11,135 bases of DNA from Ruminococcaceae bacterium UBA5891 (GCA_002431945.1 DJET01000036.1:1-11135), one strand, 5' to 3'; shown: positions 6,013 to 11,135, counted from the stretch's first letter. Made by a program: numbers and translations. The notes: generated by a model not told the origin, from the sequence alone.

Positions 6013-7284
6013 TTAGTTTTTGCTTATACCGTCGATGTATTTAATATCGAAGTAAGGAGCGGATCTGAAGGTAGACTCTTCAAACTCGCCGTTCTTAACA
6101 ACCTCGCTGTCCGGAACGTAATCGCCCATATCAACAACGTCCGCCTTGTAGCTGTCAAGCTTTTTGCCGTTTACGGTGAACTTATCGGTATCAAATACCT
6201 TTAACTCGCCCGAAACAAGCTTAGCCTTAACCTCTTCAAGCTTTTCCTTGGTGCCTGCGGCGGCAACCTTTTCGTTAAGCTCGGTCAAAGCAACATAGCC
6301 CTCGCCAATTGTACCGCAGTAATCAGACGGGATTGAAGAACCCTCAAGAGCGGCGTTTATGATCTTCTTAAAGTAGGGAGCCCAGTCTATCTTAGAAGAG
6401 ATAAGCGCGGTGTTCGGACCCATGGAAATCGTGCTGATGTTGTAAGCAACGTTGGGAACGTTCTTTTCTTCGCAGGCCTTGGGCGCACCCTCAGAGTCGG
6501 CGTGCTGGCTTATAAGAACGCAGCCCGAATTGATAAGGTTAAGAGCAGCCTCTTTTTCCTTGGCAATATCGAACCAAGAGTTGGTGTAGGTAACCTTCAT
6601 TGTAGCGGATTCGCAAACAGAACGCGCGCCGAGGAAGAATGAAGTCATACCCGAAACAACTTCGGCGTAATCAAACGCGCCTACATAACCGATAACAGCC
6701 TTATCGGCAGTAATGGTTCCCTTTTCAATCATTTCGTTAAGCTTCATACCGGCGGCAACGCCTGCAAGGTATCTGCCCTGATAGATAGAAGCAAACGCAT
6801 TGTGGAAGTTAGCGATCTTAGCGGTTTGAGCCTTAGTGCCCGTAGCGTGGCAGAACTGAACGTCCGGATATTCGCCGGCAGCCTGCATTATAAAGCTTTC
6901 GTGACCGAAGGAGTCTGCAAAAATTACGTTGCATCCGGCGTCTGCAAGCTCGGCAGCGGCGGTGTAGCAAGCGTCTGTTTCGCCTATGTTGGTCTTTATA
7001 AGAACCTGATCGTCCTTAAGACCTAAATCCTTCTGAGCCTCTTTAAGAGCCTGAATGAAGTTGTTGTCGTAGGTGGAGTTTTCGTCGTGCAGGCAGATAA
7101 GACCGATTTTAAACTTGTCCTTTTCAACCTTTTTGATTGTAGCCGGAACAGTCTTTTCAACCTCTTCGATCGAAAGCACCTTTTTGCCGTCGCTCTTCTT
7201 GTCAGAGCTTGTGTCTTTGCTGCCGCAGCCCGCGAATGCAAAAAGCATTGCAAGGCAAAGAAGCATTGCCGTAAGTTTCTTCAT
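6013..7284 (-). CDS. Bmp-family substrate-binding lipoprotein of the nucleoside ABC transporter
   Basis: This is a 423-residue lipoprotein. A basic N-terminus and hydrophobic stretch end in a lipobox FAGC, with the lipidated cysteine at residue 20, followed by a Ser/Lys/Asp-rich linker. The folded part begins near residue 58 with KIGLICLHDENSTYDNNFIQ, the first strand and ligand loop of the Bmp/PnrA-like fold (PF02608). Later segments such as AGCNVIFADSFGH, IGYVGAFDY and ISQHADSEGAP match the family. Such proteins (PnrA, BmpA of Lactococcus, NupN of Bacillus) capture purine nucleosides outside the membrane. GGAGG is 9 bases before the ATG. The gene lies 49 bases after xpt in the same operon and precedes the ATPase, so the guanine riboswitch should also control it. 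It is somewhat longer than many family members; the extra length is at the linker and C-terminus. Confidence 0.9.
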   Translation of the reverse strand: MKKLTAMLLCLAMLFAFAGCGSKDTSSDKKSDGKKVLSIEEVEKTVPATIKKVEKDKFKIGLICLHDENSTYDNNFIQALKEAQKDLGLKDDQVLIKTNIGETDACYTAAAELADAGCNVIFADSFGHESFIMQAAGEYPDVQFCHATGTKAQTAKIANFHNAFASIYQGRYLAGVAAGMKLNEMIEKGTITADKAVIGYVGAFDYAEVVSGMTSFFLGARSVCESATMKVTYTNSWFDIAKEKEAALNLINSGCVLISQHADSEGAPKACEEKNVPNVAYNISTISMGPNTALISSKIDWAPYFKKIINAALEGSSIPSDYCGTIGEGYVALTELNEKVAAAGTKEKLEEVKAKLVSGELKVFDTDKFTVNGKKLDSYKADVVDMGDYVPDSEVVKNGEFEESTFRSAPYFDIKYIDGISKN

Positions 7285-7314
7285 AATTTTCTTCCTCCGA
7301 AAAATTATTTATTT

Positions 7315-7338
7315 GATAAGCGGAAATCCGCGTTTATC
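7315..7338 (-). promoter_or_regulatory. Stem-loop overlapping the xpt stop codon
   Basis: On the minus strand GATAA (7338-7334) pairs with TTATC (7319-7315), and GCGGA (7331-7327) pairs with TCCGC (7324-7320), with a 2-base bulge and a tiny loop. The xpt TAA lies inside the outer stem. An A/T-rich but poor U-tail follows, so it is at most a weak terminator. It may instead stabilise the upstream mRNA end. Confidence 0.4.
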
Positions 7339-7912
7339 CCTGTTTGCGGAACGATATTTTACAGTCGTCCATACTGTCTATAATGGCAAGCGAACAAACC
7401 TTTATGCCGTCTGCTCTTAATTCGTCCCCGCCCTTTTGAAAGCCCTTTTCAATAGCGCACGAAGCGCCCGCAACAGAAGCCCCCGCCTGAGCTATTATGT
7501 CGATAAGACCTTTAAGCGCCTTGCCGTTTGCAAGAAAATCGTCTACTATAAGCACATTATCGCTTTCGCTTAAATAATCCTTTTCAACAACAACGGTGTA
7601 ATCCGTACCGTGCGTATAGGAATGGACCACCGTGCTTAAAACCTCGCCCGAAACATTGCTTGACTTATGCTTTTTTGCAAATACAACAGGCACGTGCATT
7701 GCGGCGCCGGCGGCTACCGCTATCGGAATACCGGAGGTTTCAATGGTGAGAATTTTATTAACGCCGTCATTCGCAAAAAGTCCGGCTATTTCTTTGCCCA
7801 TTTCCATTGTAAAGTCAACGTCTATCTGATGATTTAAAAACGAGCCGACCTTAAGGATATTGCCGGGAAGTACCTTTCCCTCTTTTAATATCTTTTCCTC
7901 TAAAGCTTTCAT
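7334..7912 (-). CDS. xpt: Xanthine phosphoribosyltransferase
   Basis: This 192-residue protein converts xanthine and PRPP to XMP and pyrophosphate for purine salvage in the cytoplasm. The N-terminus MKALEEKILKEGKVLPGNIL and the segment SFLNHQIDVDFTMEMGKEIA are typical of Xpt. The PRPP-binding loop VLIVDDFLANGKAL (120-133) is complete. The segment FAKKHKSSN (78-86) matches the Xpt active-site region. Length matches the family. I chose ATG at 7912, matching homologues; an in-frame TTG three bases upstream (7915) would sit at a tighter distance from the GGAG at 7923-7926 and adds one residue. It is the first gene behind a guanine riboswitch, the same arrangement as xpt in B. subtilis, but here followed by a nucleoside ABC transporter rather than the xanthine permease PbuX. 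Confidence 0.95.
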   Translation of the reverse strand: MKALEEKILKEGKVLPGNILKVGSFLNHQIDVDFTMEMGKEIAGLFANDGVNKILTIETSGIPIAVAAGAAMHVPVVFAKKHKSSNVSGEVLSTVVHSYTHGTDYTVVVEKDYLSESDNVLIVDDFLANGKALKGLIDIIAQAGASVAGASCAIEKGFQKGGDELRADGIKVCSLAIIDSMDDCKISFRKQG

Positions 7913-7934
7913 CAATTATAAGCTCCTTTTTTCG

Positions 7935-7971
7935 AAAAAACAAAAAACAGACTTTTTTTAAAAGCCTGTTT
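7935..7971 (-). terminator. Riboswitch-controlled terminator before xpt
   Basis: On the minus strand AAACAGGCTTTT (7971-7960) pairs with AAAAGTCTGTTT (7956-7945), with one G-U pair, followed by U-runs (complements of 7942-7947 and 7935-7940). The 5' arm overlaps the sequence TTGGCAAACA (7976-7967), which can instead pair perfectly with the 5' side of the aptamer (8100-8091). That gives mutually exclusive terminator and antiterminator forms. Confidence 0.8.
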
Positions 7972-7986
7972 GCCAAAAACGAAAAC

Positions 7987-8020
7987 ACCCCTTATAAACC
8001 AAAAAACGGTTTTACAGGGT
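7987..8020 (-). promoter_or_regulatory. Additional stem-loop between aptamer and terminator
   Basis: On the minus strand ACCCTGTAAAACC (8020-8008) pairs imperfectly with GGTTTATAAGGGGT (8000-7987) around a U-rich loop. It is followed by an interrupted U-tract (GTTTTCGTTTTT). It may be a second, weaker terminator or a structural spacer in the expression platform. Confidence 0.5.
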
Positions 8021-8026
8021 AAGTAA

Positions 8027-8094
8027 CCAATAGTCGCAACTTATAATCGGCGTGCGGTAGAAACATTTGGGCCATCAATCCAAACCTATATTGG
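8027..8094 (-). ncRNA. Purine (guanine-class) riboswitch aptamer
   Basis: P1 is CCAATA (8094-8089) with TATTGG (8032-8027). The J1/2 region begins TATA. P2 is TTTGG/CCAAA. The invariant GTTTCTACC lies at 8064-8056. P3 is CGCA/TGCG and J3/1 carries GACTAT. The specificity base is C (complement of 8033), which marks guanine rather than adenine recognition. GG in loop 2 (8073-8072) and CC in loop 3 (8050-8049) can form the usual loop-loop contact. Both loops are longer than usual (about 9 and 11 bases against about 7). Location ahead of xpt fits the known regulon: bound guanine or hypoxanthine should stop transcription. Confidence 0.85.
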
Positions 8095-8121
8095 CAAACA
8101 TATTAAATTTTCTGTAAACTA

Positions 8122-8150
8122 ATCGTAACATAGTAACGCGCCAAAGTCAA
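8122..8150 (-). promoter_or_regulatory. Promoter of the xpt-nucleoside transporter operon
   Basis: On the minus strand TTGACT (8150-8145), a 17-bp spacer and TACGAT (8127-8122), the latter preceded by TGT as an extended -10. The start is expected near 8115, giving a leader of about 200 bases that contains the riboswitch. Confidence 0.7.
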
Positions 8151-8178
8151 CAAAATGTGACGGTTTTTTCAAAATTTG

Positions 8179-8223
8179 TTCACAATTACAATTTAAGGAT
8201 AATAACCTGTTTCAAATTGTGAA
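8179..8223. promoter_or_regulatory. 9-bp inverted repeat upstream of the xpt promoter
   Basis: TTCACAATT (8179-8187) and AATTGTGAA (8215-8223) are perfect inverted copies separated by 27 bp. The nearer arm begins 28 bp upstream of the xpt -35 box. They may be paired half-sites for a regulator. They do not match the PurR box I know from Bacillus. No binding protein can be named. Confidence 0.35.
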
Positions 8224-8241
8224 AAACAGCAAAGGGGAAAA

Positions 8242-8302
8242 ATAATGCGGAATTCGGAATGCGTAATGCGGAATTATAAAAACAAAAGCCTTAGCACAAC
8301 CG
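8242..8302 (-). repeat. Inverted copy of the 61-bp composite repeat with heptamers
   Basis: In reverse complement it matches 628-688 at about 55 of 61 positions. The heptamers here read GCGGAAT, TCGGAAT, GCGTAAT, GCGGAAT on the plus strand (8247-8274). It is followed after 14 bases by a GTCATTGCGA repeat, as the other copy also neighbours that family. Together the two copies bracket the minus-strand block 689-8241. Confidence 0.8.
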
Positions 8303-8316
8303 CTTCCCTTACCCCC

Positions 8317-8389
8317 GTCATTGCGAAGCCGTGTAAACGGCTGTGGCAATCCGTTTTCCCTTTAAACAGCCGTTATTAAAGCTTTTTAT
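8317..8389 (+). repeat. GTCATTGCGA repeat with extended right flank (left bracket of the Xre module)
   Basis: The core at 8317-8353 has an inner AGCCGT/ACGGCT stem. A further flank of about 35 bp (CCCTTTAAACAGCCGTTAT through CTTTTTAT) is shared with the copy at 9055-9121 in the same orientation. The last few codons and stop of the 8376-8666 gene lie inside the flank. The hairpin probably also ends transcription of that gene. Confidence 0.75.
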
Positions 8390-8666
8390 AAAAATCCTTA
8401 ATTATCTTTATTCCCGCAATAATCCCAAGCTGAAAATAAATGCTTTCAAGGCGCGTTTCCCTATATGCTATCTCACCGAAAAACTTATCCTGCATTTTCT
8501 TATCGGGAAAGTATTTGTTTAATATTTTTGTCGTATCGTTTTCAATCTCACGCATTTCGCTTTCAAGATCGGTTTCTTTATTTTCGCTTATAATCTCGCC
8601 GTTTCCTAAAATATAATCGCTGATTTCAGAAAGATTGCAGCGCTTTATAATATTTTTTATTTGCAT
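8376..8666 (-). CDS. Small helical protein of unknown function, repressor-controlled
   Basis: This is a 96-residue protein without signal peptide or membrane segment. It is Glu/Lys-rich with a long predicted helical middle (about 28-70), and ends ESIYFQLGIIAGIKIIKDFYKKL. The general shape, an acidic helical body with a C-terminal 'F..G...G...I' helix, recalls small DUF6809-type proteins common beside Xre regulators in Clostridia, but I would not insist on that. The start is ATG at 8664-8666, with GGTGG 5 bases ahead; a GTG three codons upstream is embedded in that site. It is read from a perfect TTGACA/TATAAT promoter whose spacer is an operator-like palindrome, divergent from the Xre repressor at 8786. 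The last codons overlap a repeat element. It may be the main regulated output of the module; no function can be assigned. Confidence 0.65.
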   Translation of the reverse strand: MQIKNIIKRCNLSEISDYILGNGEIISENKETDLESEMREIENDTTKILNKYFPDKKMQDKFFGEIAYRETRLESIYFQLGIIAGIKIIKDFYKKL

Positions 8667-8695
8667 AATTACCACCCAATTTGCTGATTAAGCAC

Positions 8696-8725
8696 ATTAT
8701 AAAGGACACATATGTCCTTTGTCAA
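8696..8725 (-). promoter_or_regulatory. Consensus promoter of the small gene, spacer filled by operator O1
   Basis: On the minus strand a perfect TTGACA (8725-8720), an 18-bp spacer and a perfect TATAAT (8701-8696). The spacer is almost entirely the palindrome AAGGACA-TATG-TGTCCTT. A dimer bound there would cover the RNA polymerase site directly. The expected start is near 8689. Confidence 0.8.
8701..8720. promoter_or_regulatory. Operator O1
   Basis: AAAGGACA (8701-8708) and TGTCCTTT (8713-8720) form a perfect 8-bp inverted repeat with a 4-bp centre. It shares the AGGAnA-N4-TnTCCT pattern with O2 and O3. It lies in the spacer of the minus-strand promoter. Confidence 0.7.
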
Positions 8726-8726
8726 G

Positions 8727-8742
8727 AGGAAACTTATTTCCT
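8727..8742. promoter_or_regulatory. Operator O2
   Basis: AGGAAA (8727-8732) and TTTCCT (8737-8742) form a perfect 6-bp inverted repeat with a 4-bp centre, 24 bp from O1 centre to centre. It sits just upstream of the extended -10 box of the Xre gene, where it would cover the -35 region. Confidence 0.65.
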
Positions 8743-8744
8743 AT

Positions 8745-8752
8745 GCTATAAT
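8745..8752 (+). promoter_or_regulatory. Extended -10 promoter of the Xre gene
   Basis: TGCTATAAT (8744 region to 8752) gives a perfect -10 box at 8747-8752 with the TGn extension. No -35 box with normal spacing is present; that position is occupied by O2. The start is expected near 8759, leaving a leader of about 27 bases that contains O3. Confidence 0.65.
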
Positions 8753-8769
8753 TGTTTGTATAAACAAAA

Positions 8770-8785
8770 AGGAGATATGTTTCCT
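8770..8785. promoter_or_regulatory. Operator-like site O3 over the Xre ribosome binding site
   Basis: AGGAGA (8770-8775) and TTTCCT (8780-8785) match the O1/O2 pattern with one mismatch in the stem. The site includes the Shine-Dalgarno GGAG and ends right before the chosen ATG. It may be a third repressor site, or the match may reflect the ribosome binding site by chance. Confidence 0.45.
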
Positions 8786-9010
8786 ATGAAAAAATACTAC
8801 GATATTTTAAAAGATTTAAGAGAAGACAGAGACCTTGATCAAAAAACCGTAGCAAAAGCCTTGAACATAGACACGAGCTATTACGGAAAGTATGAACGGG
8901 GAGTTCACCCTATTCCGATTGAAAAGTTGATAACCCTTTGCAAATTCTATAACATATCCGCCGATTATATTTTAGGTCTGCCGGAAAATTTGCCATTTCC
9001 GAAAAGATAA
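8786..9010 (+). CDS. Xre-family helix-turn-helix repressor
   Basis: This 74-residue protein consists almost solely of an HTH_3/Cro-C1 domain. QKTVAKALNIDTSYYGKYERG (about 19-39) spans the two helices of the motif, and the last helix ends with YNISADYILGLPE, the usual close of such domains in Clostridia. I chose ATG at 8786: the ATG at 8777 is only 2 bases from GGAG, while 8786 is 11 bases away and gives the standard N-terminus MKKYYDILKDLREDR. The protein has no extra sensing domain, so it probably acts as a simple dimeric repressor. It is divergent from the 8376-8666 gene, with three palindromic sites between, which suggests it represses both itself and its neighbour. It could be a prophage or plasmid-derived regulator, but no other phage gene is present. 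Confidence 0.85.
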   Translation: MKKYYDILKDLREDRDLDQKTVAKALNIDTSYYGKYERGVHPIPIEKLITLCKFYNISADYILGLPENLPFPKR

Positions 9011-9054
9011 TATTTTTGCGCTCGCGCCGCATTGAAATCCGTTCCGCTCCCCTT

Positions 9055-9121
9055 GTCATTGCGAGGGCGTAGCCCGCGGCAATCCGTCTCCCCTTTAAAC
9101 AGGCGTTATAAAACTTTTTAT
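9055..9121 (+). repeat. GTCATTGCGA repeat with extended right flank (right bracket of the Xre module)
   Basis: The core at 9055-9086 has the inner stem GGGC-GTA-GCCC. The flank from CCCTTTAAACAGGCGTTAT to CTTTTTAT matches the flank of the 8317 copy at roughly 32 of 38 positions. It is in the same orientation as that copy, so the Xre module lies between direct repeats. The hairpin lies 44 bases past the Xre stop and may help end its transcript. Confidence 0.75.
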
Positions 9122-9145
9122 TACGGCTCGGTTTTTAAAAAACAG

Positions 9146-9174
9146 TTGCAATATTTGTCGAATTATGATATACT
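9146..9174 (+). promoter_or_regulatory. Promoter of the glycine riboswitch-symporter unit
   Basis: TTGCAA (9146-9151), a 17-bp spacer and TATACT (9169-9174), with TGA just before it as an extended -10. The start is expected near 9181, about 24 bases before the first aptamer. Confidence 0.7.
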
Positions 9175-9204
9175 GAATACTAAATTTAATATGCTATGTG
9201 AAGT

Positions 9205-9373
9205 ATGCAGGAAATTACGGTTCTTCCGTTCCCGAAGGAGTAACACTCTCAGGTGTCGCAAAGGCGCGATAAAACTGTATGCGGATAGCGCTCCGGAGAA
9301 ATCCTATTACGGATGCCGAAGGTGCAAGGCGTTTTTATAAAAAGCGCCAATCTCTCAGGCAAAAGGACGGAAG
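9205..9373 (+). ncRNA. Tandem glycine riboswitch (two aptamers)
   Basis: Aptamer 1 (9205-9280) is closed by ATGCAG/CTGTAT, with an ACGG/CCGT stem, then CCGAAGGAGTAA and CTCTCAGG. Aptamer 2 (about 9290-9373) is closed by TCCG/CGGA, with an ATCC/GGAT stem, CCGAAGGTGCAA, a GGCG...CGCC arm, then TCTCTCAGGCAAAAGGACGG. These are the conserved cores of the glycine class. The linker is GCGGATAGC. Aptamer 1 departs from the norm: about 17 extra bases with a small hairpin (TCGC-AAAGGC-GCGA, 9256-9269) lie between CTCAGG and AAAACTG. Glycine riboswitches are known ahead of AGCS symporters as well as glycine-cleavage genes, which fits the gene that follows. Confidence 0.9.
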
Positions 9374-9387
9374 TTATTTTAAATACT

Positions 9388-9451
9388 GCGCGGTGAAAGC
9401 CGCGCTTATTCGGGGTTGAGCTTTTTCAGGTTCGGCTCTTTTTTTATTTTT
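9388..9451 (+). terminator. Expression platform of the glycine riboswitch
   Basis: A GC-rich hairpin GCGCGG-TGAAAG-CCGCGC (9388-9405) is followed by a second possible stem GAGC (9418-9421) with GCTC (9435-9438), and a T-tract interrupted once by A (9439-9451). An alternative pairing AGCCG (9398-9402) with CGGCT (9433-9437) would disrupt the first hairpin and make a longer terminator stem. The two folds are mutually exclusive, as expected for a switch. Whether glycine turns the gene on or off cannot be read with certainty. Confidence 0.55.
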
Positions 9452-9470
9452 AAAAAGGGGAGAAAAAATT

Positions 9471-11003
9471 ATGTGGGATTCATTTATTGAGGCCGTCACC
9501 AAGGTGAACGACTGGGTTAACGGCGTTGTATGGGGCTTACCTATGATCATTATGATCTTAGGTACGGGCATTTTGCTCACCATAAGAACAAGGGTATTGC
9601 AGGTACGCAAGTTCGGCGAATCTATGAGCAGTACCATAGTTCCTGCCGTAAAGGATATGAAAAAAGGCAAAAAGGGCAGGGATAAAAATTCCGTTTCACA
9701 GTTCGAGGCGTTCTCGGCTGCCATTTCGGGCACCGTCGGTACGGGTAATATCATAGGCGTTACCTCTGCTATACTCACAGGCGGACCGGGCGCGGTGCTT
9801 TGGATGTGGATATCCGCGTTTTTCGGTATGGTTACAAACTATTCCGAAAATGTTTTAGGTCTTTATTACCGCAAAAAGGAAAAGGACGGCAGCTTCAGCG
9901 GCGGCGCCTTTTATTACATAGCCTACGGTATTAAGCAGCGCTGGCTCGGTATGCTGGCGGCAATATTCTGCCTTTTGGCGGCGGTAGGTATGAGCGGCGT
10001 GCAAACCAATAAAATAACCGGCTCTTATACCTCTGTTCTTAATAACGATTCTGCTGCGGTTAAGCTTATAATCGGCGGAATAGTTGCGTTCCTTGCCGCT
10101 GTTGTAATTATAGGCGGTATAAAGCGCATAGGCAGAATCGCCTCTATGCTTGTTCCGTTTATGTCGCTTTTATTTATCGCCATGGCATTTATTATAATAG
10201 GTAAAAATTATACCGCAATACCCGAAACCTTCCGCCTTATATTCACAAGCGCGTTTTCTTCTAAAGCGGTTGCGGGGGGAGTAGGCGGCTTCGCCTTTTC
10301 GCAGATAATCAAAAAGGGTCTTGCGCGCGGCGTTTTCTCAAACGAGGCGGGACTCGGCTCTTCGGTAATAGCGCACTCCGCTTCGGAAACACGCGAACCT
10401 GTAAAGCAGGGGCTTTGGGGCATTTTTGAGGTATTTTTTGATACGTTTGTTATCTGCACCTTAACCGCGCTTGTAATTCTTACAACAAATATCGGTTCAG
10501 GCGCATACCAAAACGGTACGTTTTTCGGCACAACAGACGCGGCAGGTAATTTTGCAGGCGCTTCAGACTCGGCAACGGCGCTAAGCGCGTTTTCCTCTAA
10601 CCTCGGAACCTTCGGAACGGTTACGTTTTTAATAATTCTTCCGCTTTTTGCCTTTACAACGGTGCTTGCATGGTCCTATTACGGCGAAAAGGCGGTTGAC
10701 TTCTGCTTCCGTCATTTGCCCGAAAGCAAAAGAAAAATACCCGTTCTTATTTTTAAAATAATATTTATACTTCTTATAGTCTTTTCATCGCTTATAGGCT
10801 CTGACCTTATCTGGGCGCTGGACGATACCTTTAACGGGCTTATGGCGCTGCCTAACCTTGTGGCGCTCGTTATTCTTTCGGGTCAGGTGGCACGTATAAC
10901 CAAAAACTATTTCGACCGCCAAAAGGGTAAAGACGTAGAGCCTATGCTCTCGGCATACCCCGAACAAAACGAAGAATTTAAAGCCGATCTTAATAAGCAG
11001 TAA
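9471..11003 (+). CDS. Sodium:alanine/glycine symporter, AGCS family
   Basis: This 510-residue inner-membrane protein with about ten or more hydrophobic segments takes up alanine or glycine with Na+. The family marks are present: FSAAISGTVGTGNIIGV (81-97), the PROSITE-type signature around GGPGAVLWMW (104-113), and SNEAGLGSS (290-298). The C-terminus is a short charged tail. It is somewhat longer than the 440-490 residues usual for AlsT/DagA-type members, mainly through a KKGKKGRDKN loop near 64-73 and the tail. GGGGAG lies 8 bases before the ATG. It is the only gene behind the glycine riboswitch and ends at a strong terminator, so it is a single-gene unit. The switch argues that glycine is a physiological substrate, though alanine transport is not excluded. 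Confidence 0.93.
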   Translation: MWDSFIEAVTKVNDWVNGVVWGLPMIIMILGTGILLTIRTRVLQVRKFGESMSSTIVPAVKDMKKGKKGRDKNSVSQFEAFSAAISGTVGTGNIIGVTSAILTGGPGAVLWMWISAFFGMVTNYSENVLGLYYRKKEKDGSFSGGAFYYIAYGIKQRWLGMLAAIFCLLAAVGMSGVQTNKITGSYTSVLNNDSAAVKLIIGGIVAFLAAVVIIGGIKRIGRIASMLVPFMSLLFIAMAFIIIGKNYTAIPETFRLIFTSAFSSKAVAGGVGGFAFSQIIKKGLARGVFSNEAGLGSSVIAHSASETREPVKQGLWGIFEVFFDTFVICTLTALVILTTNIGSGAYQNGTFFGTTDAAGNFAGASDSATALSAFSSNLGTFGTVTFLIILPLFAFTTVLAWSYYGEKAVDFCFRHLPESKRKIPVLIFKIIFILLIVFSSLIGSDLIWALDDTFNGLMALPNLVALVILSGQVARITKNYFDRQKGKDVEPMLSAYPEQNEEFKADLNKQ

Positions 11004-11010
11004 ATAAATC

Positions 11011-11042
11011 AAAAATCGGACTGTTTTAACAGTCCGATTTTT
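11011..11042 (+). terminator. Strong terminator after the symporter
   Basis: AAAAATCGGACTGTT (11011-11025) is the exact inverted complement of AACAGTCCGATTTTT (11028-11042). This gives a long stem ending in five T, starting 8 bases past the stop. The A-run on the left arm makes it potentially bidirectional. The remaining bases to 11135 are A-rich and show no gene. Confidence 0.9.
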
Positions 11043-11135
11043 CAGTCTGTCGAAAAACCCAAAATTCAAGCTGAGATTGGGATTAAAAATTTTTCAGCAA
11101 AGCAAAACAGAAAAAAGCGAGTAAATGCAGTATAC

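Noticed and set aside
8681..8785. Longer Xre protein starting at 8681
   Set aside because: The extra residues would be encoded by the operator and promoter region, upstream of the predicted transcription start; the ATG at 8786 gives a standard Xre N-terminus.
8376..9010. Toxin-antitoxin pair
   Set aside because: Known type II pairs are usually co-directional and overlapping; here the genes diverge and the small protein shows no known toxin motif. It stays a regulator plus unknown target.
9032..9340. Plus-strand reading frame of 102 codons
   Set aside because: It spans a repeat, a promoter and the glycine riboswitch aptamers; the RNA explains the conservation and no ribosome binding site precedes it.
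9374..9778. Minus-strand reading frame of 134 codons over the symporter start
   Set aside because: It is a shadow of the symporter gene, without a ribosome binding site, and crosses the riboswitch expression platform.

Overview
The window looks like chromosome of a low-to-mid GC Bacillota, most likely class Clostridia. The evidence is a guanine riboswitch in front of xpt, a Bmp-type purine nucleoside ABC transporter, a tandem glycine riboswitch in front of an AGCS symporter, strong GGAGG ribosome binding sites, several TTG/GTG starts and extended -10 promoters. The genus cannot be read from the sequence alone.

Layout. Positions 1-684 hold no credible gene. They are packed with palindromes and with copies of a GTCATTGCGA...GGCAATCCG repeat in opposite orientations. 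Positions 685-2155 (minus) carry a CarD-family RNA polymerase-binding regulator followed by a CmpB-like membrane protein with a long acidic, probably helical N-terminus. They are read from their own promoter, which is tucked into the terminator of the operon upstream. Positions 2268-8150 (minus) form one purine-salvage unit: promoter, guanine-class riboswitch, xpt (xanthine phosphoribosyltransferase), a lipoprotein Bmp-type binding protein, a two-domain ABC ATPase and two permeases. Stem-loops between the genes probably grade expression. Low intracellular guanine should let transcription pass the leader, so that nucleosides are imported and bases are salvaged.

Positions 8317-9121 hold a small divergent pair: an Xre-type repressor (plus) and an unrecognised 96-residue protein (minus). 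Three AGGAnA-N4-TnTCCT operator-like palindromes lie between or over their promoters. The first fills the spacer of a perfect TTGACA/TATAAT promoter. The pair is bracketed by two similar direct repeats. Positions 9146-11042 carry a promoter, a tandem glycine riboswitch, an expression platform, a sodium:alanine/glycine symporter of the AGCS family and a strong terminator.

Most gene functions are ordinary. What deserves a second look is the regulation and repeat architecture: the riboswitch's exact 10-nt antiterminator, the triple operator of the Xre pair, a 17-nt hairpin insertion in the first glycine aptamer, and a 61-bp inverted repeat (containing heptamer tandem repeats) that brackets the whole 7.5-kb minus-strand block. 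All calls are by eye from sequence; no database search was run.
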